Translations under genes and position numbers: made by a program
Assembly: GCA_944383545.1 (NCBI GenBank)
Contig: CALWPY010000005.1
Location: 91,009-155,008, forward strand
Reading direction: 5' to 3'
Origin: an uncultured Lachnospiraceae bacterium
GTDB taxonomy: Bacteria > Bacillota > Clostridia > Lachnospirales > Lachnospiraceae
Length of the DNA stretch: 64,000 nucleotides
In this document: positions 8,525 through 22,491 of the stretch, piece by piece
Position numbering within the stretch: position 1 is the first letter of the stretch
Layout of the letters: each line of letters opens with the position of its first letter
The notes under the pieces: model-generated
Told to the model about the DNA's origin: nothing
Databases searched by the model: none
Seen by the model: the letters and a program-made list of their open reading frames with translations, nothing else

Positions 8525-10222
8525 CTACAGCTCCTCAGAGTTTTCTATGGATTCAAAGAATTCTTTCAACACTTCCCTCGCGTCCTGTATCTTAAGCTTA
8601 TCCTGCGTATCCAGTACGCTTTCAAATTCCATGATTCTGCTTTCAATCAGTCTTCGCATGTCTCCCACTGCCTCTTCATAAAGTCTTTCTCCTTTAAAAA
8701 GAAGGAGTTTGTTTTCTTCCTGTTCTCTTGGGGGGATTTTTAATTCTGCAAGTGAAGCAAGTCTTTCTTCGATTTCCTCATCTGTCATGTCTGTTTCTTC
8801 ATTTTTTATTACCATACGCTTTGTAACTTTGGTAGAGACTACCTTTACTATGACCTCAAGTATGGAATTTACGTCATAAGTATATGTTATGTCAACTGCT
8901 TCCTTGCCCTCAGGGCCGATTGGTACAGGTACATTTATTTCTCCAAGGTATACATTATTAATAGAAAGTCTGCTTTCTCCCTGAAGTATCTGTACTCTGA
9001 TATTTGTCTGGTTATCGCTTGCAGTGTATACTCTTTCCGTACGGCTTACCGGTATTACTGTGTTTCTCTCTATTATAGGCAGATAATGCCCCGGCTCCTT
9101 ATATCCGCCCTGACGTGTGACGCACACTTCCGTACCAAGGGTAAACGGACATACATCAGTAAGCACCATTTCCTTTACTGCTTCATTTCTTTCCTTCATC
9201 GCAGCCTGCATTGCAGCGCCTACGGCTACTACTTCATCAGGATTTATGCTCGTATTTGGGATTCTTCCGAAAAGCCTGCTGACAAACCTTCTTACTATGG
9301 AGAGTTTTGTGGCACCGCCTACAAGAATAACCTCATCAATATCCTTAAGCTTAATACCTGCATCTTTAAGGCTTCTTTCCACAGGCTTTTTAATCTTATT
9401 TAAAAGAATCTGGCATGAAGCTTCGTAATCATCTTCATTTACCTCATACTCATATACTTCATCACCGATTTTACACTTCATTACAGAAGTTTTACTGTCG
9501 GCAAATCCCATCTTGCAGAGCTCTGCCGCTCTTATTATATGGGACATGGTTTTCCTGTCAATGTCCTTTTCGTCCAACTCTTTTTCACGCAAAAACATCT
9601 GCACAAGTACCTGTGTGAAATCTTCACCACCTAAATAATTATCTCCGGCAACTGCCCTTACTTCCATAATATTGTGGTAAAGCTCCAGAATAGATACATC
9701 AAATGTTCCGCCTCCAAGGTCAAATACCAGAAACTTTGTATCTGCATTTTTCTTATCCAGTCCATAGGCAATGGCTGCGGCAGTAGGCTCACTTACTATA
9801 CGTTCTACTATAAAGCCTGCCATCTCCCCTGCTTTTTTTGTTGCCTTTCTCTGTGCATCGTTAAAATAAGCAGGAACGCTTATAACCGCTTCCTCTATTT
9901 CAGTTTCAAGATAAGCTTCTGCATCCTCTTTGAGAGATTTAAGGATAATACTTGAAAGCTCCACTGCAGAAAACTCCTTTTCTCCGAGATGAAATACCTT
10001 GTTTGTTCCCATGCTTCTTTTAAATACGGAAACTGTATCATCAGGATATGTACTTTTTCTTTCTCTTGCAGTCTCACCCACATAGACATTATTATCTTTG
10101 TCAACGCTTATAACTGATGGTGTAAGATGTTTTCCCAGTTTATTGGGTATTATTACTGCCTTCTCACCATCAAAATATGATATAAGACTGTTTGTTGTAC
10201 CTAAATCAATTCCTACTATCAT
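8525..10222 (-). CDS. Hsp70-family chaperone, HscC-like
   Basis: A 565-residue Hsp70, clearly shorter than DnaK (about 610-640) and near the length of HscC. The ATPase domain shows GIDLGTTNS at the start, PAYFNDAQRKAT, FDLGGGTFDVS and ILVGGATKLS. The peptide-binding domain contains PFTLGTEVC and IPVSRTERVYTASDNQT, and a short helical lid ends the protein. It follows the TPR/J-like gene with a 4-base ATGA overlap, so the pair is translationally coupled. This is a specialised second Hsp70, not the main DnaK, which normally sits with grpE and dnaJ. The clients are unknown. Confidence 0.9.
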   Translation of the reverse strand: MIVGIDLGTTNSLISYFDGEKAVIIPNKLGKHLTPSVISVDKDNNVYVGETARERKSTYPDDTVSVFKRSMGTNKVFHLGEKEFSAVELSSIILKSLKEDAEAYLETEIEEAVISVPAYFNDAQRKATKKAGEMAGFIVERIVSEPTAAAIAYGLDKKNADTKFLVFDLGGGTFDVSILELYHNIMEVRAVAGDNYLGGEDFTQVLVQMFLREKELDEKDIDRKTMSHIIRAAELCKMGFADSKTSVMKCKIGDEVYEYEVNEDDYEASCQILLNKIKKPVERSLKDAGIKLKDIDEVILVGGATKLSIVRRFVSRLFGRIPNTSINPDEVVAVGAAMQAAMKERNEAVKEMVLTDVCPFTLGTEVCVTRQGGYKEPGHYLPIIERNTVIPVSRTERVYTASDNQTNIRVQILQGESRLSINNVYLGEINVPVPIGPEGKEAVDITYTYDVNSILEVIVKVVSTKVTKRMVIKNEETDMTDEEIEERLASLAELKIPPREQEENKLLLFKGERLYEEAVGDMRRLIESRIMEFESVLDTQDKLKIQDAREVLKEFFESIENSEEL

Positions 10223-13200
10223 TTTTTCTTTAACCTCTTTAAACTTTCCTCACATTCACGGTCATATCCGACCAATTTTAATGCCTGTGAATATGAAAGA
10301 ATTGCTTCATCATTTTTACCTTCTGCCTCAAGAAGTTTACCCATTTCTATATATGCGTCAGCACATTTCCCGTAAAAACAGCCTGCACATCTTACTGAGC
10401 CAAGCGCTTTATTTAAATATTCTCTTGCCTTTAAATAATTTTTCCTTACCCGCTCAACTCTTGCCAGTGCCACATAATCTTCCGGAGTAGAAGGATTTCC
10501 TATTCTATTTAAACATTGCTTTATATATCTCTGTACGCGTCCGGCAGATGCAAACTGTCTGGATGCCACTTCGGCAAGCTCGCTGTAATAATTATTCTCA
10601 TTATTCTTATCCGCTTCTACCGCCTGCAGATAATATTTTTCTGCTTTTGCATACTTGCCTTTTTGCATATACATTTCGGCAATGACTGAGTAAAAACTGC
10701 TGTCGGCAAGCTTGTTTTTTTCTGCTCTTGCAAGTACCTTCAAGGCATGTTCCAGATTTCCGGTATCAAGAGCCTGTCTTAACACCCTGTAATACACGGA
10801 CCTTCTGTCATCCTCATCTTCTATTTTTGCTTTGGCAAGAATGTCGGCGGCTTCCACGATACGCTTCATTCTCTGCAAAAGTCTTGAATACCTAATCACA
10901 ATGTCTGCTTCATTGTCATATTTCTCCATACATTCCAGATATACCTTTTCGGCATCGGAAAATCTCATCAGACATTCAAAACTAAGTGCCTTTTGAAGCA
11001 TAACTTCTTTTATATAATTTTCATTTATAACAGGCAGGGCTTTATCCAGATATGTTAATGCCTCCTCATAATCGCCCATTATATTTGAAGTAACTCCCAA
11101 AAGCTTTAAAATATATCCGTTTCCCTTGTTTAGAGCAAAAGCCTTGAGAAAATCTTCCTTTGCTTCTTTATAAAGTCTTTTGTATTTATAAAGAATTCCT
11201 CTGTTAAAATAATAATAATCATCATCAGGAGATATTTCAAGATGAATGGTAAATTGCTCAATAGCCTGATTTATCATCATTTTTTCTTTATATATAAGAC
11301 CAAGAAGCGCGTGTCCGATACGGGTTTCAGGATATATGTCTATAAGCTCATTATATATCCTCATGGCTTCATCTTTATTATCTTTTTCTTCATAACATGT
11401 AGCCCAGAGTGAGTAAAATCTGTCATAATCCTTTTCTGTCACATCAGATTTTTCATCCACAATATTTTTATGTATTTCTTCAAGCATTTTAACTGCATCA
11501 TCATAGTTTTTGTCACGCTCAATAAGAAGTCTTGCACTGTACATTTTCATTATATCAGATGCTATATCGAGTGCACTATATCTGTTAATTACAGCCTGAA
11601 CATTATCATAAGCTTTAACATTAAAGAATATCTTTATTTCGGTCTTATAAGGATTAATTATATACGGGTATATTCTGATTGCCTTTTCGCAGACATCCAG
11701 GGCTTCCCTGTACATTCCCATTTCATACAATGACTTAGCCTTATAATCATGAGCCGTGTAGCTTACTTTGTCCCTTTTTTCAAGCTCGTTGCACATTTCA
11801 ATACACTTTTCATAATTTTTCTTTTCAAATTCCAGCTCACATTTTGCCTCATATGAAAGGATAATTTCTTCATGCTCATGTGCCAAAGCATAATCTATAT
11901 ATTCTTCTGCCTTTTCATAATCTGCTTTTTTCAGATAGCAGTCACCTATAAGGAAATTTACATACGGATAGCGTTTTTTCTTTTTTAACGTCTCCTCACT
12001 GTCATCATTTTCATCAAGTTTTTCTATTTCTTTTTTCCATATTTCAAAACAGGAAAGAGCCTCATCAATATCATTTAAACAAAGATAAGACCTGCCCTTT
12101 ACGTTATTATATTCACACATATTTTCCGAATCGGGTTTGAAACTGTCCAGAATATCCACAGCCTCTGCAAATTTATAGCTCTGGTAATAAGACCATGCCA
12201 TTTCCATTCGGATTTTATTATCTTCAGGGTTTTCCTCAAGTTTTTCTTTATAATTATTTATTATACCTTCATTTGCCTGAAGAAGACCGGCAATCACGAC
12301 ATTATCATAATGATTTACCTTCATAAGTTCTATGAAAATATCTCTTGCCTTCTCAAATTCATTTTTAAGCAAATAAATTTCTGCTTTTTTATATCTTGTG
12401 GTATTGTCGTCAGGGTTTAGTTTAAAGGCTTCTTCATAGCACTTTTCAGCAGTATCAATATCTGAAAGTTCCAGATATACATCACCTCTGCAAATTATAA
12501 TCCGCATTTTATCAGGATATTTCACATATAATGAATCAATAATTTCCCTTGCTTTTTCATTTTCACCCTTTTGCTGCAGATTTCTCACCTTAAGCAAATC
12601 TAAAAACGGATTATATACATCGCTTTCCGAAAGCTCGGAAATAAGCTTATCCTGATCCTCAATTTTCTGATTTCTTACAGCAGATTCCAGCTTGTAATAC
12701 TTATTTATATACGAATCATAATCTGCATACGGGTCTCCTTCAAAAAGGCTGTAGTCGAGCAAATCATCATAAATTGAATTATTTATTATATAATCTATAA
12801 AATCTGAAGTATATCTTTCCGAAAGCTCATCCTTTCTTTCATCAATGGAATACTGATTCACAAGCAGTTTAAATACAGGGCTTGGAAGCTGATAATTTTC
12901 CGAAATGAACTTTAATATTATATCCAGCGCTTCCTCAGAAGTATCCAGAGATATGCAGTAATCCGTATTTAAAATTTTTCTCCATTCATCTACGGATATT
13001 CTTCTATAAAAATTTGCATAGAGCTCCTTCAGGGTGTCATACAATTTTTCGGAAAGCGTTTCCGTTTTTTCTGTTTCAGCAGCAGCTTCTTCTGCTTCAT
13101 CAGCATAATTATTTGCCTCGTCAAATGCCCTTCTGAGCTCCATAAATCCCTGAGCGTCATCCTCAGGATTTACAAAAGTAAGCTTCTCTCTGTATGCCCT

Positions 13201-13257
13201 TTTTATTTCATTTTTATCCTTGGTTTTTTCTATATCTAAAACTTTCCAAATATCCAC
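10219..13257 (-). CDS. Large TPR protein with a degenerate N-terminal J domain
   Basis: A 1,012-residue protein. Residues 1-50 fit a J domain by length and spacing (IWKVLDIEKTKDKNEIKRAY, then a loop, then FMELRRAFDEA), but the HPD tripeptide that activates Hsp70 reads NPE. From about residue 200 to the end it is made of tetratricopeptide repeats, with recognisable units such as AEKCYEEAFKLNPDD, ALDVCEKAIRIYPY and AEKYYLQAVEADKNN. No signal peptide or membrane segment is seen. It starts at a GTG with GAGGGG upstream and overlaps the Hsp70 gene by 4 bp. The likely role is as co-chaperone or scaffold for that Hsp70; this rests on coupling and domain type only. Confidence 0.85.
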   Translation of the reverse strand: MDIWKVLDIEKTKDKNEIKRAYREKLTFVNPEDDAQGFMELRRAFDEANNYADEAEEAAAETEKTETLSEKLYDTLKELYANFYRRISVDEWRKILNTDYCISLDTSEEALDIILKFISENYQLPSPVFKLLVNQYSIDERKDELSERYTSDFIDYIINNSIYDDLLDYSLFEGDPYADYDSYINKYYKLESAVRNQKIEDQDKLISELSESDVYNPFLDLLKVRNLQQKGENEKAREIIDSLYVKYPDKMRIIICRGDVYLELSDIDTAEKCYEEAFKLNPDDNTTRYKKAEIYLLKNEFEKARDIFIELMKVNHYDNVVIAGLLQANEGIINNYKEKLEENPEDNKIRMEMAWSYYQSYKFAEAVDILDSFKPDSENMCEYNNVKGRSYLCLNDIDEALSCFEIWKKEIEKLDENDDSEETLKKKKRYPYVNFLIGDCYLKKADYEKAEEYIDYALAHEHEEIILSYEAKCELEFEKKNYEKCIEMCNELEKRDKVSYTAHDYKAKSLYEMGMYREALDVCEKAIRIYPYIINPYKTEIKIFFNVKAYDNVQAVINRYSALDIASDIMKMYSARLLIERDKNYDDAVKMLEEIHKNIVDEKSDVTEKDYDRFYSLWATCYEEKDNKDEAMRIYNELIDIYPETRIGHALLGLIYKEKMMINQAIEQFTIHLEISPDDDYYYFNRGILYKYKRLYKEAKEDFLKAFALNKGNGYILKLLGVTSNIMGDYEEALTYLDKALPVINENYIKEVMLQKALSFECLMRFSDAEKVYLECMEKYDNEADIVIRYSRLLQRMKRIVEAADILAKAKIEDEDDRRSVYYRVLRQALDTGNLEHALKVLARAEKNKLADSSFYSVIAEMYMQKGKYAKAEKYYLQAVEADKNNENNYYSELAEVASRQFASAGRVQRYIKQCLNRIGNPSTPEDYVALARVERVRKNYLKAREYLNKALGSVRCAGCFYGKCADAYIEMGKLLEAEGKNDEAILSYSQALKLVGYDRECEESLKRLKKK

Positions 13258-13290
13258 TAAACATTTCCCCTCAATAATTTTCTAATACGT

Positions 13291-13320
13291 TAAATAAGGC
13301 AGGCACCTTTATGCCCGCCT
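13291..13320 (-). terminator. Intrinsic terminator after icd
   Basis: Nine-base arms (13297-13305 and 13312-13320) pair with one G-U, around a six-base A-rich loop, followed on the minus strand by TATTT. It lies just after the icd stop codon and before the TPR gene. Confidence 0.75.
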
Positions 13321-13338
13321 CATAATGTCTGCTAAATT

Positions 13339-14547
13339 CTATAAAGATTCCTCAAGTGTTTCTCTTATGGCCTTAATAAAATTCTCACTGTTAAGTACTG
13401 TAACATCTTTAAGTGAAGTTATAAGGGCAAGGTCTTTTGTCATCTTTCCGTCTTCAATAGTCTTAATTGTCGCCTTTTCAAGCTTGTCAGCAAATTCAGA
13501 AAGTTCAGGAAGGTTGTCTAACTCTCCTCTCTTTCTTAAAGCACCTGTCCATGCAAAAATAGTTGCAACTGAGTTAGTTGAAGTTTCCTCACCCTTTAAG
13601 TGCTTGTAATAATGTCTCTGCACTGTTCCGTGTGCCGCTTCATACTCATAATTTCCATCAGGTGAAACAAGTACCGAAGTCATCATTGCAAGTGAGCCGC
13701 ATGCTGAAGATATCATATCACTCATAACATCTCCGTCATAATTCTTGCATGCCCATATGTATCCGCCTTTAGACTTCATAACTCTGGCTACGGCATCATC
13801 AATTAAAGTATAGAAATACTCAATTCCTGCAGCATCAAATTTTTCTTTGTACTCGGCATCAAATATTTCCTGGAATATATCCTTAAATGTATGGTCATAT
13901 TTCTTTGATATGGTGTCCTTTGTGGCAAACCATAAATCCTGTTTTGTATCAAGTGCATAATTAAAACAGCTTCTTGCAAAGCTTTCTATAGACTTATTTA
14001 TATTATGCATACCCTGAATAATTCCGGCTGAATCAAACTCATGAATAAGCTCTCTGGTTTCTGTTCCGTCTGCTGCAGTAAATACAAGCTCTGCTTTTCC
14101 CGGTCCCGGAATCTTCATCTCAGTTCCCTTATATACATCACCATATGCATGACGTGCAATGGTTATAGGTTTCTCCCAGTTCTTAACACAAGGCTCAATT
14201 CCCTTTACCTGTATAGGAGCACGGAATACTGTTCCGTCCAAGATAGCTCTTATTGTTCCGTTAGGGCTCTTCCACATCTTCTTTAAATCATACTCTGTCA
14301 TTCTTGCAGCATTAGGAGTAATGGTCGCACATTTAACTGCAACTCCGTATTTCTTAGTAGCATATGCCGAATCAAAAGTTACTTTATCATCAGTCTCATT
14401 TCTATAGTCAAGTCCCAAATCATAATATTCGGTCTTTAAGTCAATAAAAGGAAGGAGCAGTTCATCCTTTATCATCTTCCAGAGAATACGTGTCATCTCA
14501 TCTCCGTCCATCTCTACAAGCGGAGTAGTCATTTTAATTTTTTCCAT
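13339..14547 (-). CDS. icd: NADP-dependent isocitrate dehydrogenase
   Basis: A 402-residue enzyme converting isocitrate to 2-oxoglutarate with NADP. The sequence ([65 protein letters not shown]) belongs to the homodimeric type shared with eukaryotic cytosolic and mitochondrial IDH rather than to the E. coli type. AGGAGG lies 9 bp before the ATG. It stands alone between a Cof phosphatase and a terminator, without citrate synthase or aconitase next to it. In anaerobes it normally serves glutamate synthesis. Confidence 0.96.
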   Translation of the reverse strand: MEKIKMTTPLVEMDGDEMTRILWKMIKDELLLPFIDLKTEYYDLGLDYRNETDDKVTFDSAYATKKYGVAVKCATITPNAARMTEYDLKKMWKSPNGTIRAILDGTVFRAPIQVKGIEPCVKNWEKPITIARHAYGDVYKGTEMKIPGPGKAELVFTAADGTETRELIHEFDSAGIIQGMHNINKSIESFARSCFNYALDTKQDLWFATKDTISKKYDHTFKDIFQEIFDAEYKEKFDAAGIEYFYTLIDDAVARVMKSKGGYIWACKNYDGDVMSDMISSACGSLAMMTSVLVSPDGNYEYEAAHGTVQRHYYKHLKGEETSTNSVATIFAWTGALRKRGELDNLPELSEFADKLEKATIKTIEDGKMTKDLALITSLKDVTVLNSENFIKAIRETLEESL

Positions 14548-14633
14548 ACATTTAAACCTCCTAAAATTATCTTCAACAGATATTTTAACACTTAGGATTT
14601 TAATTATCCACTTATTTTAGCAGGAATTTGATA

Positions 14634-15437
14634 CTAATTACTTAACTCTCGAAGATATTCTTCCATAACTTTAATAACTCCCTGATTTTCTCTGGTATCT
14701 GCAACGTGCTTTGCCATATCCTTTACTTCCTGCCTTGCTCCACCTATTGCATAGCTTTCCTCTGCGCAGTATAACATATCCAAATCGTTTATATTGTCTC
14801 CGAATGCCATGGTTTCATCTTTCCTGATACCGAGTATGTCCATAAGGGCCTTAAGGGCAGTTCCCTTGTTGCTGTCAGGCCTCGTACAGTCCATCCACTG
14901 TATTCCCGCAGATGCAATTTTTATTCTCTTTTCCCATTTAGGTGAAAATCCTTCTTTTACAATGTTTTCTGCATTGTTATTATGATATATCGACATCTTT
15001 ACTATGCGGTCAGAAACAGGCTGAGTCAAATCTCCTATTGCCTCTATGTCAAATTTATAAGAATATTTCATCCATTCATACATTTCACCTTTATCGGCAC
15101 AGTATGACTTGTTAATTCCACAAAGCATAATATCACAGTCGGGAAGTTTTTTTGCATCATTAATCATTTCACATATCATATCGTGGTCCATTTCATATGC
15201 CTTTATTACATGGTTAATATCCCTCAGTATACCGCCGTTATCAGTAATATAATAAATATCATCCTTAACAGGCTCAAAAAGCCTCCTCAGGCTTGCAAAC
15301 TGTCTTCCGCTTGCAGCAGCAAAAGTAATTCCGTGCCTTTTAAGCTCCTTAATTATATCATAAATACGTGTATCTATCCTGTCTGTTCCGTCGGGGACCA
15401 GTGTTCCGTCTACATCACTTGCAATAAGTTTAATCAT
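14634..15437 (-). CDS. Cof-type HAD-IIB phosphatase
   Basis: A 267-residue HAD-superfamily phosphatase with a C2B cap. Motif I is ASDVDGTLVPDG, motif II AAASGRQ, the conserved Lys lies in RPDSNKGTAL, and motif IV is AFGDNINDLDML. Members of this group dephosphorylate sugar phosphates and cofactor precursors with broad specificity. It follows lacZ by 54 bp in the same direction, which fits a sugar-phosphate role linked to galactose use, but that is inference. Confidence 0.85.
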   Translation of the reverse strand: MIKLIASDVDGTLVPDGTDRIDTRIYDIIKELKRHGITFAAASGRQFASLRRLFEPVKDDIYYITDNGGILRDINHVIKAYEMDHDMICEMINDAKKLPDCDIMLCGINKSYCADKGEMYEWMKYSYKFDIEAIGDLTQPVSDRIVKMSIYHNNNAENIVKEGFSPKWEKRIKIASAGIQWMDCTRPDSNKGTALKALMDILGIRKDETMAFGDNINDLDMLYCAEESYAIGGARQEVKDMAKHVADTRENQGVIKVMEEYLRELSN

Positions 15438-15491
15438 TTTTCAATAAATCCTTTCAGGTTTTATATATAATGTTCCCTTAGATGTAACATA

Positions 15492-18575
<3,084 letters not shown>

Positions 18576-18578
18576 CTA

Positions 18579-18630
18579 AAACATGAGAAACCTGCTCAAT
18601 TTTATGTGAATAAGCTGATTTCTCATGTTT
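18579..18630 (-). repeat. 12-bp inverted repeat between galT and lacZ
   Basis: AAACATGAGAAA (18579-18590) is exactly inverted at 18619-18630, with a 28-base spacer. On the minus strand the second arm is followed by TTTTA. It could end part of the galKET transcript before lacZ or be an operator; the sequence alone does not decide. Confidence 0.5.
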
Positions 18631-18651
18631 AGAATATAATTTATTATGTTT

Positions 18652-20145
18652 TTATATTGTATTTACAAATCTCATAAATGCTTCTCTTCCTTCAGGAGTG
18701 CATTTATAAACTCCTGCATCCTCAAGTACCTTAGTAAACGTAATTCCTACCTCTTTCTTAAGGATGTCCATAACATTATCCTTATTTATATCAGAATAAT
18801 TATTTATAAATTTCTTAACCCAATCTGCATGCTTTTCAATTCTTTCATCAGAAGCAATATCTTTACCCTCCAGAATAAAATCTGCAACAAGGCTAAGCTC
18901 CTCCTTAAGTCTTGCCGGAAGTACCGCAAGTCCCATAACCTCTATAAGTCCGATGTTTTCTTTCTTAATGTTATGGTACTCACTGTGAGGATGATAATAG
19001 CCCAACGGACATTCCTCCGTGGTAATGTTATTTCTTAAGACTAAATCAAGCTCAAACTTTCCGTCCTTTTTCCTGGCAATAGGAGTGATTGTATTGTGAG
19101 GCTCTCCGTCTGTTTCAGCATATATAAATGCTTCCTCATCCGTATAGTTTCTCCATAAACCGAGTATATGGTCTCCAAGTTCTATAAGACGTTTGTCATC
19201 CTCATGTCTTATTCTTATAACCGACAGAGGCCATTTTACTATTCCTGCTTCTACATCCTCATAACCCGGTATTTCAAATTTCTTTTCATAAGGAGCTCTC
19301 TCCATGGCAAATTCATAATGTCCGCCCTGATAATGGTCATGGGAAAGTATTGAGCCGCCTACTATTGGAAGGTCTGCATTTGAGCCAAGGAAGTAATGCG
19401 GGAATATCTTTACAAAATCAAAAAGTTTTACAAAGGTATTCTTTTCAATCTTCATAGGTACATGCTGTCCGTTAAACACAATACAGTGCTCATTATAATA
19501 TACATAAGGTGAATACTGGAAAAACCAGTCACTGTCATTGATTGTAATTGGAATTATCCTGTGATTCTGTCTTGCAGGGTGATTCAATCTTCCTGCATAT
19601 CCCTCATTTTCCCTGCACAAAAGGCACTTAGGATAATTGCTTGCCTTAAGAAGCTTTGCGGCAGCTATTGCCTTTGGGTCTTTCTCAGGCTTTGAAAGGT
19701 TTACTGAAATATCCAGCACCCCGTATTCACTGTCAACCGTCCATCTCATATCCTTTTTAATTCTGTCCCGTCTTATATAATTTGTTGCCTGCGAAAAAGC
19801 ATAATAATAATCAGTTGCCTTCTCAGGGGATTCTTCATATATTTTGTTAAATTTTTCAATTACCGTGGCAGGTCTTGGTGTAAGGCAGTTCATAATTTTT
19901 GTATCAAATAAATCACGGTATACAATTCCGTTTTCCTTCATTACACCGTTTTCATAAGCATAATCCAGAAGTTCATCCAGCACAGGCGCAAGCTCCACGT
20001 CTTTAAATTCCTTTTCTGAAGGCGTAAAGTCATCTTTACCTATTACTTCCAGAATCTGATTCAGGGTATAAGTTTTTTCACATTCCTGAATAAGCCCCTG
20101 CTCTATGCCGTACTGAACTAATTTTTCTACAGCTTCATCTACCAT
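18652..20145 (-). CDS. galT: UDP-glucose--hexose-1-phosphate uridylyltransferase, class II
   Basis: A 497-residue class II GalT, the Firmicutes type, which exchanges UMP between UDP-glucose and galactose 1-phosphate. Markers are LTPRPATVIEKF, LCRENEGYAGRLNHPARQNH and the catalytic histidine block SHDHYQGGHYEF. GGAGG sits 7 bp before the ATG at 20145; the frame is open 5 codons further up without support. It follows galE by 26 bp as the third gene of the Leloir operon. Confidence 0.95.
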   Translation of the reverse strand: MVDEAVEKLVQYGIEQGLIQECEKTYTLNQILEVIGKDDFTPSEKEFKDVELAPVLDELLDYAYENGVMKENGIVYRDLFDTKIMNCLTPRPATVIEKFNKIYEESPEKATDYYYAFSQATNYIRRDRIKKDMRWTVDSEYGVLDISVNLSKPEKDPKAIAAAKLLKASNYPKCLLCRENEGYAGRLNHPARQNHRIIPITINDSDWFFQYSPYVYYNEHCIVFNGQHVPMKIEKNTFVKLFDFVKIFPHYFLGSNADLPIVGGSILSHDHYQGGHYEFAMERAPYEKKFEIPGYEDVEAGIVKWPLSVIRIRHEDDKRLIELGDHILGLWRNYTDEEAFIYAETDGEPHNTITPIARKKDGKFELDLVLRNNITTEECPLGYYHPHSEYHNIKKENIGLIEVMGLAVLPARLKEELSLVADFILEGKDIASDERIEKHADWVKKFINNYSDINKDNVMDILKKEVGITFTKVLEDAGVYKCTPEGREAFMRFVNTI

Positions 20146-20171
20146 ATCAAAATCCTCCATTACCTAAATCT

Positions 20172-21164
20172 TTACTTATCCATGTATCCGTCAGGATGTG
20201 TGCTGTGCCACTTCCATGCAGATGCAATAATCTCCTCTAAATCCGCATGCTCAGGCTTCCAGCCCAAAACTGTCTTTGCCTTTTCACTTGAAGCAATAAG
20301 CTGTGCAGGGTCACCTGCACGTCTCTCTGCCATTACCGCCTTAATTTCTTTTCCTGTTACCTTTCTTGCTGTTTCTATAACCTCATTTACGGTAAATCCT
20401 ACGCCGTTTCCAAGATTAAATACATTGCTCTCATTTCCCTTCATAAGATAATCCACAGCAAGTATATGTGCCTGGGCAAGGTCCGTTACATGAATATAAT
20501 CCCTTATACATGTTCCGTCCTTTGTATCATAATCATTTCCAAATACGGATATGGCTTCTCTCTTTCCGAGAGGCACCTGTAAAATAAGAGGAATGAGGTG
20601 TGTCTCAGGATGATGGTCCTCACCTATCTCTCCGCTCTTATGAGCACCGCAGGCATTGAAATAACGAAGAGCCACATATTTGAGTCCATGCGCAACGTCC
20701 GTCCATTTCATCATCTTTTCCATGGAAAGCTTCGTTTCACCATATGTATTTGTAGGCTCTGTTTTGTCTGTCTCAAGAATAGGCACTCTCTCAGGCTCTC
20801 CGTATGTCGCTGCCGTTGACGAAAATACTATTTTCTTTACGTCATGCTCTATCATAACCTCAAGAAGTACCTTTGTTCCATACAGGTTATTGTCATAATA
20901 CTTAAGAGGATTTACCATACTTTCTCCGACAAGGGAATTTGCAGCAAAATGAATTACCGCATCTATATTTTCTTTATCAAATACGTTTGTAAGAAATTCC
21001 TTATCACGGATATCTCCCTTATAAAATTTTGCATCCTTATGTACTGCCTTGATGTGTCCTGTTTCCAGACTGTCAACTATAACTACGTCATCGCCCTTGT
21101 CAATAAGCTCATAAACCGTATGTGAGCCGATATATCCTGCACCGCCGCAAACTAATACTGTCAT
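20172..21164 (-). CDS. galE: UDP-glucose 4-epimerase
   Basis: A 330-residue extended SDR interconverting UDP-galactose and UDP-glucose. Motifs: [18 protein letters not shown] (NAD binding), [11 protein letters not shown], the catalytic SSTAATYG and YGETK, and RYFNACGAH. It lies 5 bp after galK and 26 bp before galT. Confidence 0.97.
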   Translation of the reverse strand: MTVLVCGGAGYIGSHTVYELIDKGDDVVIVDSLETGHIKAVHKDAKFYKGDIRDKEFLTNVFDKENIDAVIHFAANSLVGESMVNPLKYYDNNLYGTKVLLEVMIEHDVKKIVFSSTAATYGEPERVPILETDKTEPTNTYGETKLSMEKMMKWTDVAHGLKYVALRYFNACGAHKSGEIGEDHHPETHLIPLILQVPLGKREAISVFGNDYDTKDGTCIRDYIHVTDLAQAHILAVDYLMKGNESNVFNLGNGVGFTVNEVIETARKVTGKEIKAVMAERRAGDPAQLIASSEKAKTVLGWKPEHADLEEIIASAWKWHSTHPDGYMDK

Positions 21165-21169
21165 TTTAT

Positions 21170-22342
21170 CTACCTCCCTAAAATCTGTGGTCCGTCTCCG
21201 ATTTCAACCACATAGAAATCTGCCGCATATCCGATTTTATCTAAATATGTCTTACCTACGTTTTCCTTAAATTCAGGAATATTCTCTTCCTTTACTATGT
21301 TTACCGTACATCCTCCGAAGCCGGCGCCAGTCATTCTGGCTCCGATTACACCCTTCTGCTCCCATGCAGTTTCTACCAGTGTATCAAGCTCAGTTCCCGT
21401 AACCTCATAATCATCTCTTAATGAAACGTGGGAAGCATTCATTAGTCTTCCGAATTCAGCCAGGTCTCCTGCCTTTAAGACTTCCACAGCCTTCTTTGTT
21501 CTTATGTTTTCATATACGGCATGTCTCGCACGTTTAATTAAGATTTCATCTCCTATAAGCTCCTTGTTTGCTTCAAACTCTTCTTCCGAAAGCTCGCCAA
21601 GACTGCTTATATCAAGCTTTTTCTGAAGGAGTGAAAGTGCCTTTTCACATTCGCTTCTTCTTTCGTTATACTTACTGTCTCCAAGCCCCCTCTTTTTATT
21701 TGAACATGCAATTACAAGCTTTGCATCTCCCAGCTCCACAGGTGCATACTCATATTTAAGGGTATTAGTATCAAGATAAATAGCATGTCCTGCCTTTCCC
21801 ATTGCTATTGCAAACTGGTCCATGATACCGCAGTTTACACCATTGAAATTATTTTCGGAATACTGTCCCATTAATGCTATATCCTGATTTGATATGTCTG
21901 AAAAACCAAATAAATCCTTAAGTATAAGTCCTGTAAGCACCTCTACCGAAGCAGATGAAGAAAGTCCTGAAGCATTCGGTATGTTTCCATAGATGAGCAT
22001 GTCAAGTCCACTGTTAATGGTATAACCCTTCTCGTTATATGTCCAAATCATTCCCTTTGGATAATTGGTCCACTCTGCCTCCTTGTAACTCTTCAGGTCA
22101 TCTAAAGAAGATTCAATCACACCCACGTCTTCAAAATTCATTGAATAAAATCTTAATTTGTTATCCTCTCTTTTTCTTGCCACTCCGTAAGTTCCAATCG
22201 TAAGTGCGCACGGAAAAACATGTCCGCCGTTATAATCCGTATGCTCACCAATGAGATTTACTCTGCCCGGTGAAAAATATTCCCGTATATCTCCTTCTCC
22301 GCCAAAAAGCTCCTTAAATTTTTCCAATAATTTCTCTTTCAT
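21170..22342 (-). CDS. galK: Galactokinase
   Basis: A 390-residue GHMP kinase phosphorylating galactose at C1. The galactokinase signature [15 protein letters not shown] is followed by the ATP-binding loop [10 protein letters not shown] and the C-terminal [13 protein letters not shown]. It is the first gene of the galK-galE-galT-lacZ series; its promoter lies near 22500, with a palindromic repeat in the leader. Confidence 0.97.
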   Translation of the reverse strand: MKEKLLEKFKELFGGEGDIREYFSPGRVNLIGEHTDYNGGHVFPCALTIGTYGVARKREDNKLRFYSMNFEDVGVIESSLDDLKSYKEAEWTNYPKGMIWTYNEKGYTINSGLDMLIYGNIPNASGLSSSASVEVLTGLILKDLFGFSDISNQDIALMGQYSENNFNGVNCGIMDQFAIAMGKAGHAIYLDTNTLKYEYAPVELGDAKLVIACSNKKRGLGDSKYNERRSECEKALSLLQKKLDISSLGELSEEEFEANKELIGDEILIKRARHAVYENIRTKKAVEVLKAGDLAEFGRLMNASHVSLRDDYEVTGTELDTLVETAWEQKGVIGARMTGAGFGGCTVNIVKEENIPEFKENVGKTYLDKIGYAADFYVVEIGDGPQILGR

Positions 22343-22433
22343 TTCTACCTCCTGTTCTTAATTTTTAAATTATATGTTTTAATTGATTGTTTTATTTTTT
22401 TTATTTTCCGCCGAACAAAGCGAGGGGGACACC

Positions 22434-22469
22434 CGCAGCGCCATTGCGAAGCAATTTTCATGCGCTGCG
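22434..22469. repeat. Palindromic dispersed repeat, copy 1
   Basis: CGCAGCGC (22434-22441) and its exact inverse GCGCTGCG (22462-22469) flank a small inner hairpin, ATTGC-gaa-GCAAT at 22443-22455. A copy with the same two-stem layout lies at 63935-63972. In its minus-strand orientation it falls inside the probable galK leader. The G+C-rich core stands out from the A+T-rich surroundings. Confidence 0.75.
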
Positions 22470-22491
22470 TCCAAATTCATTTTATATGGTC

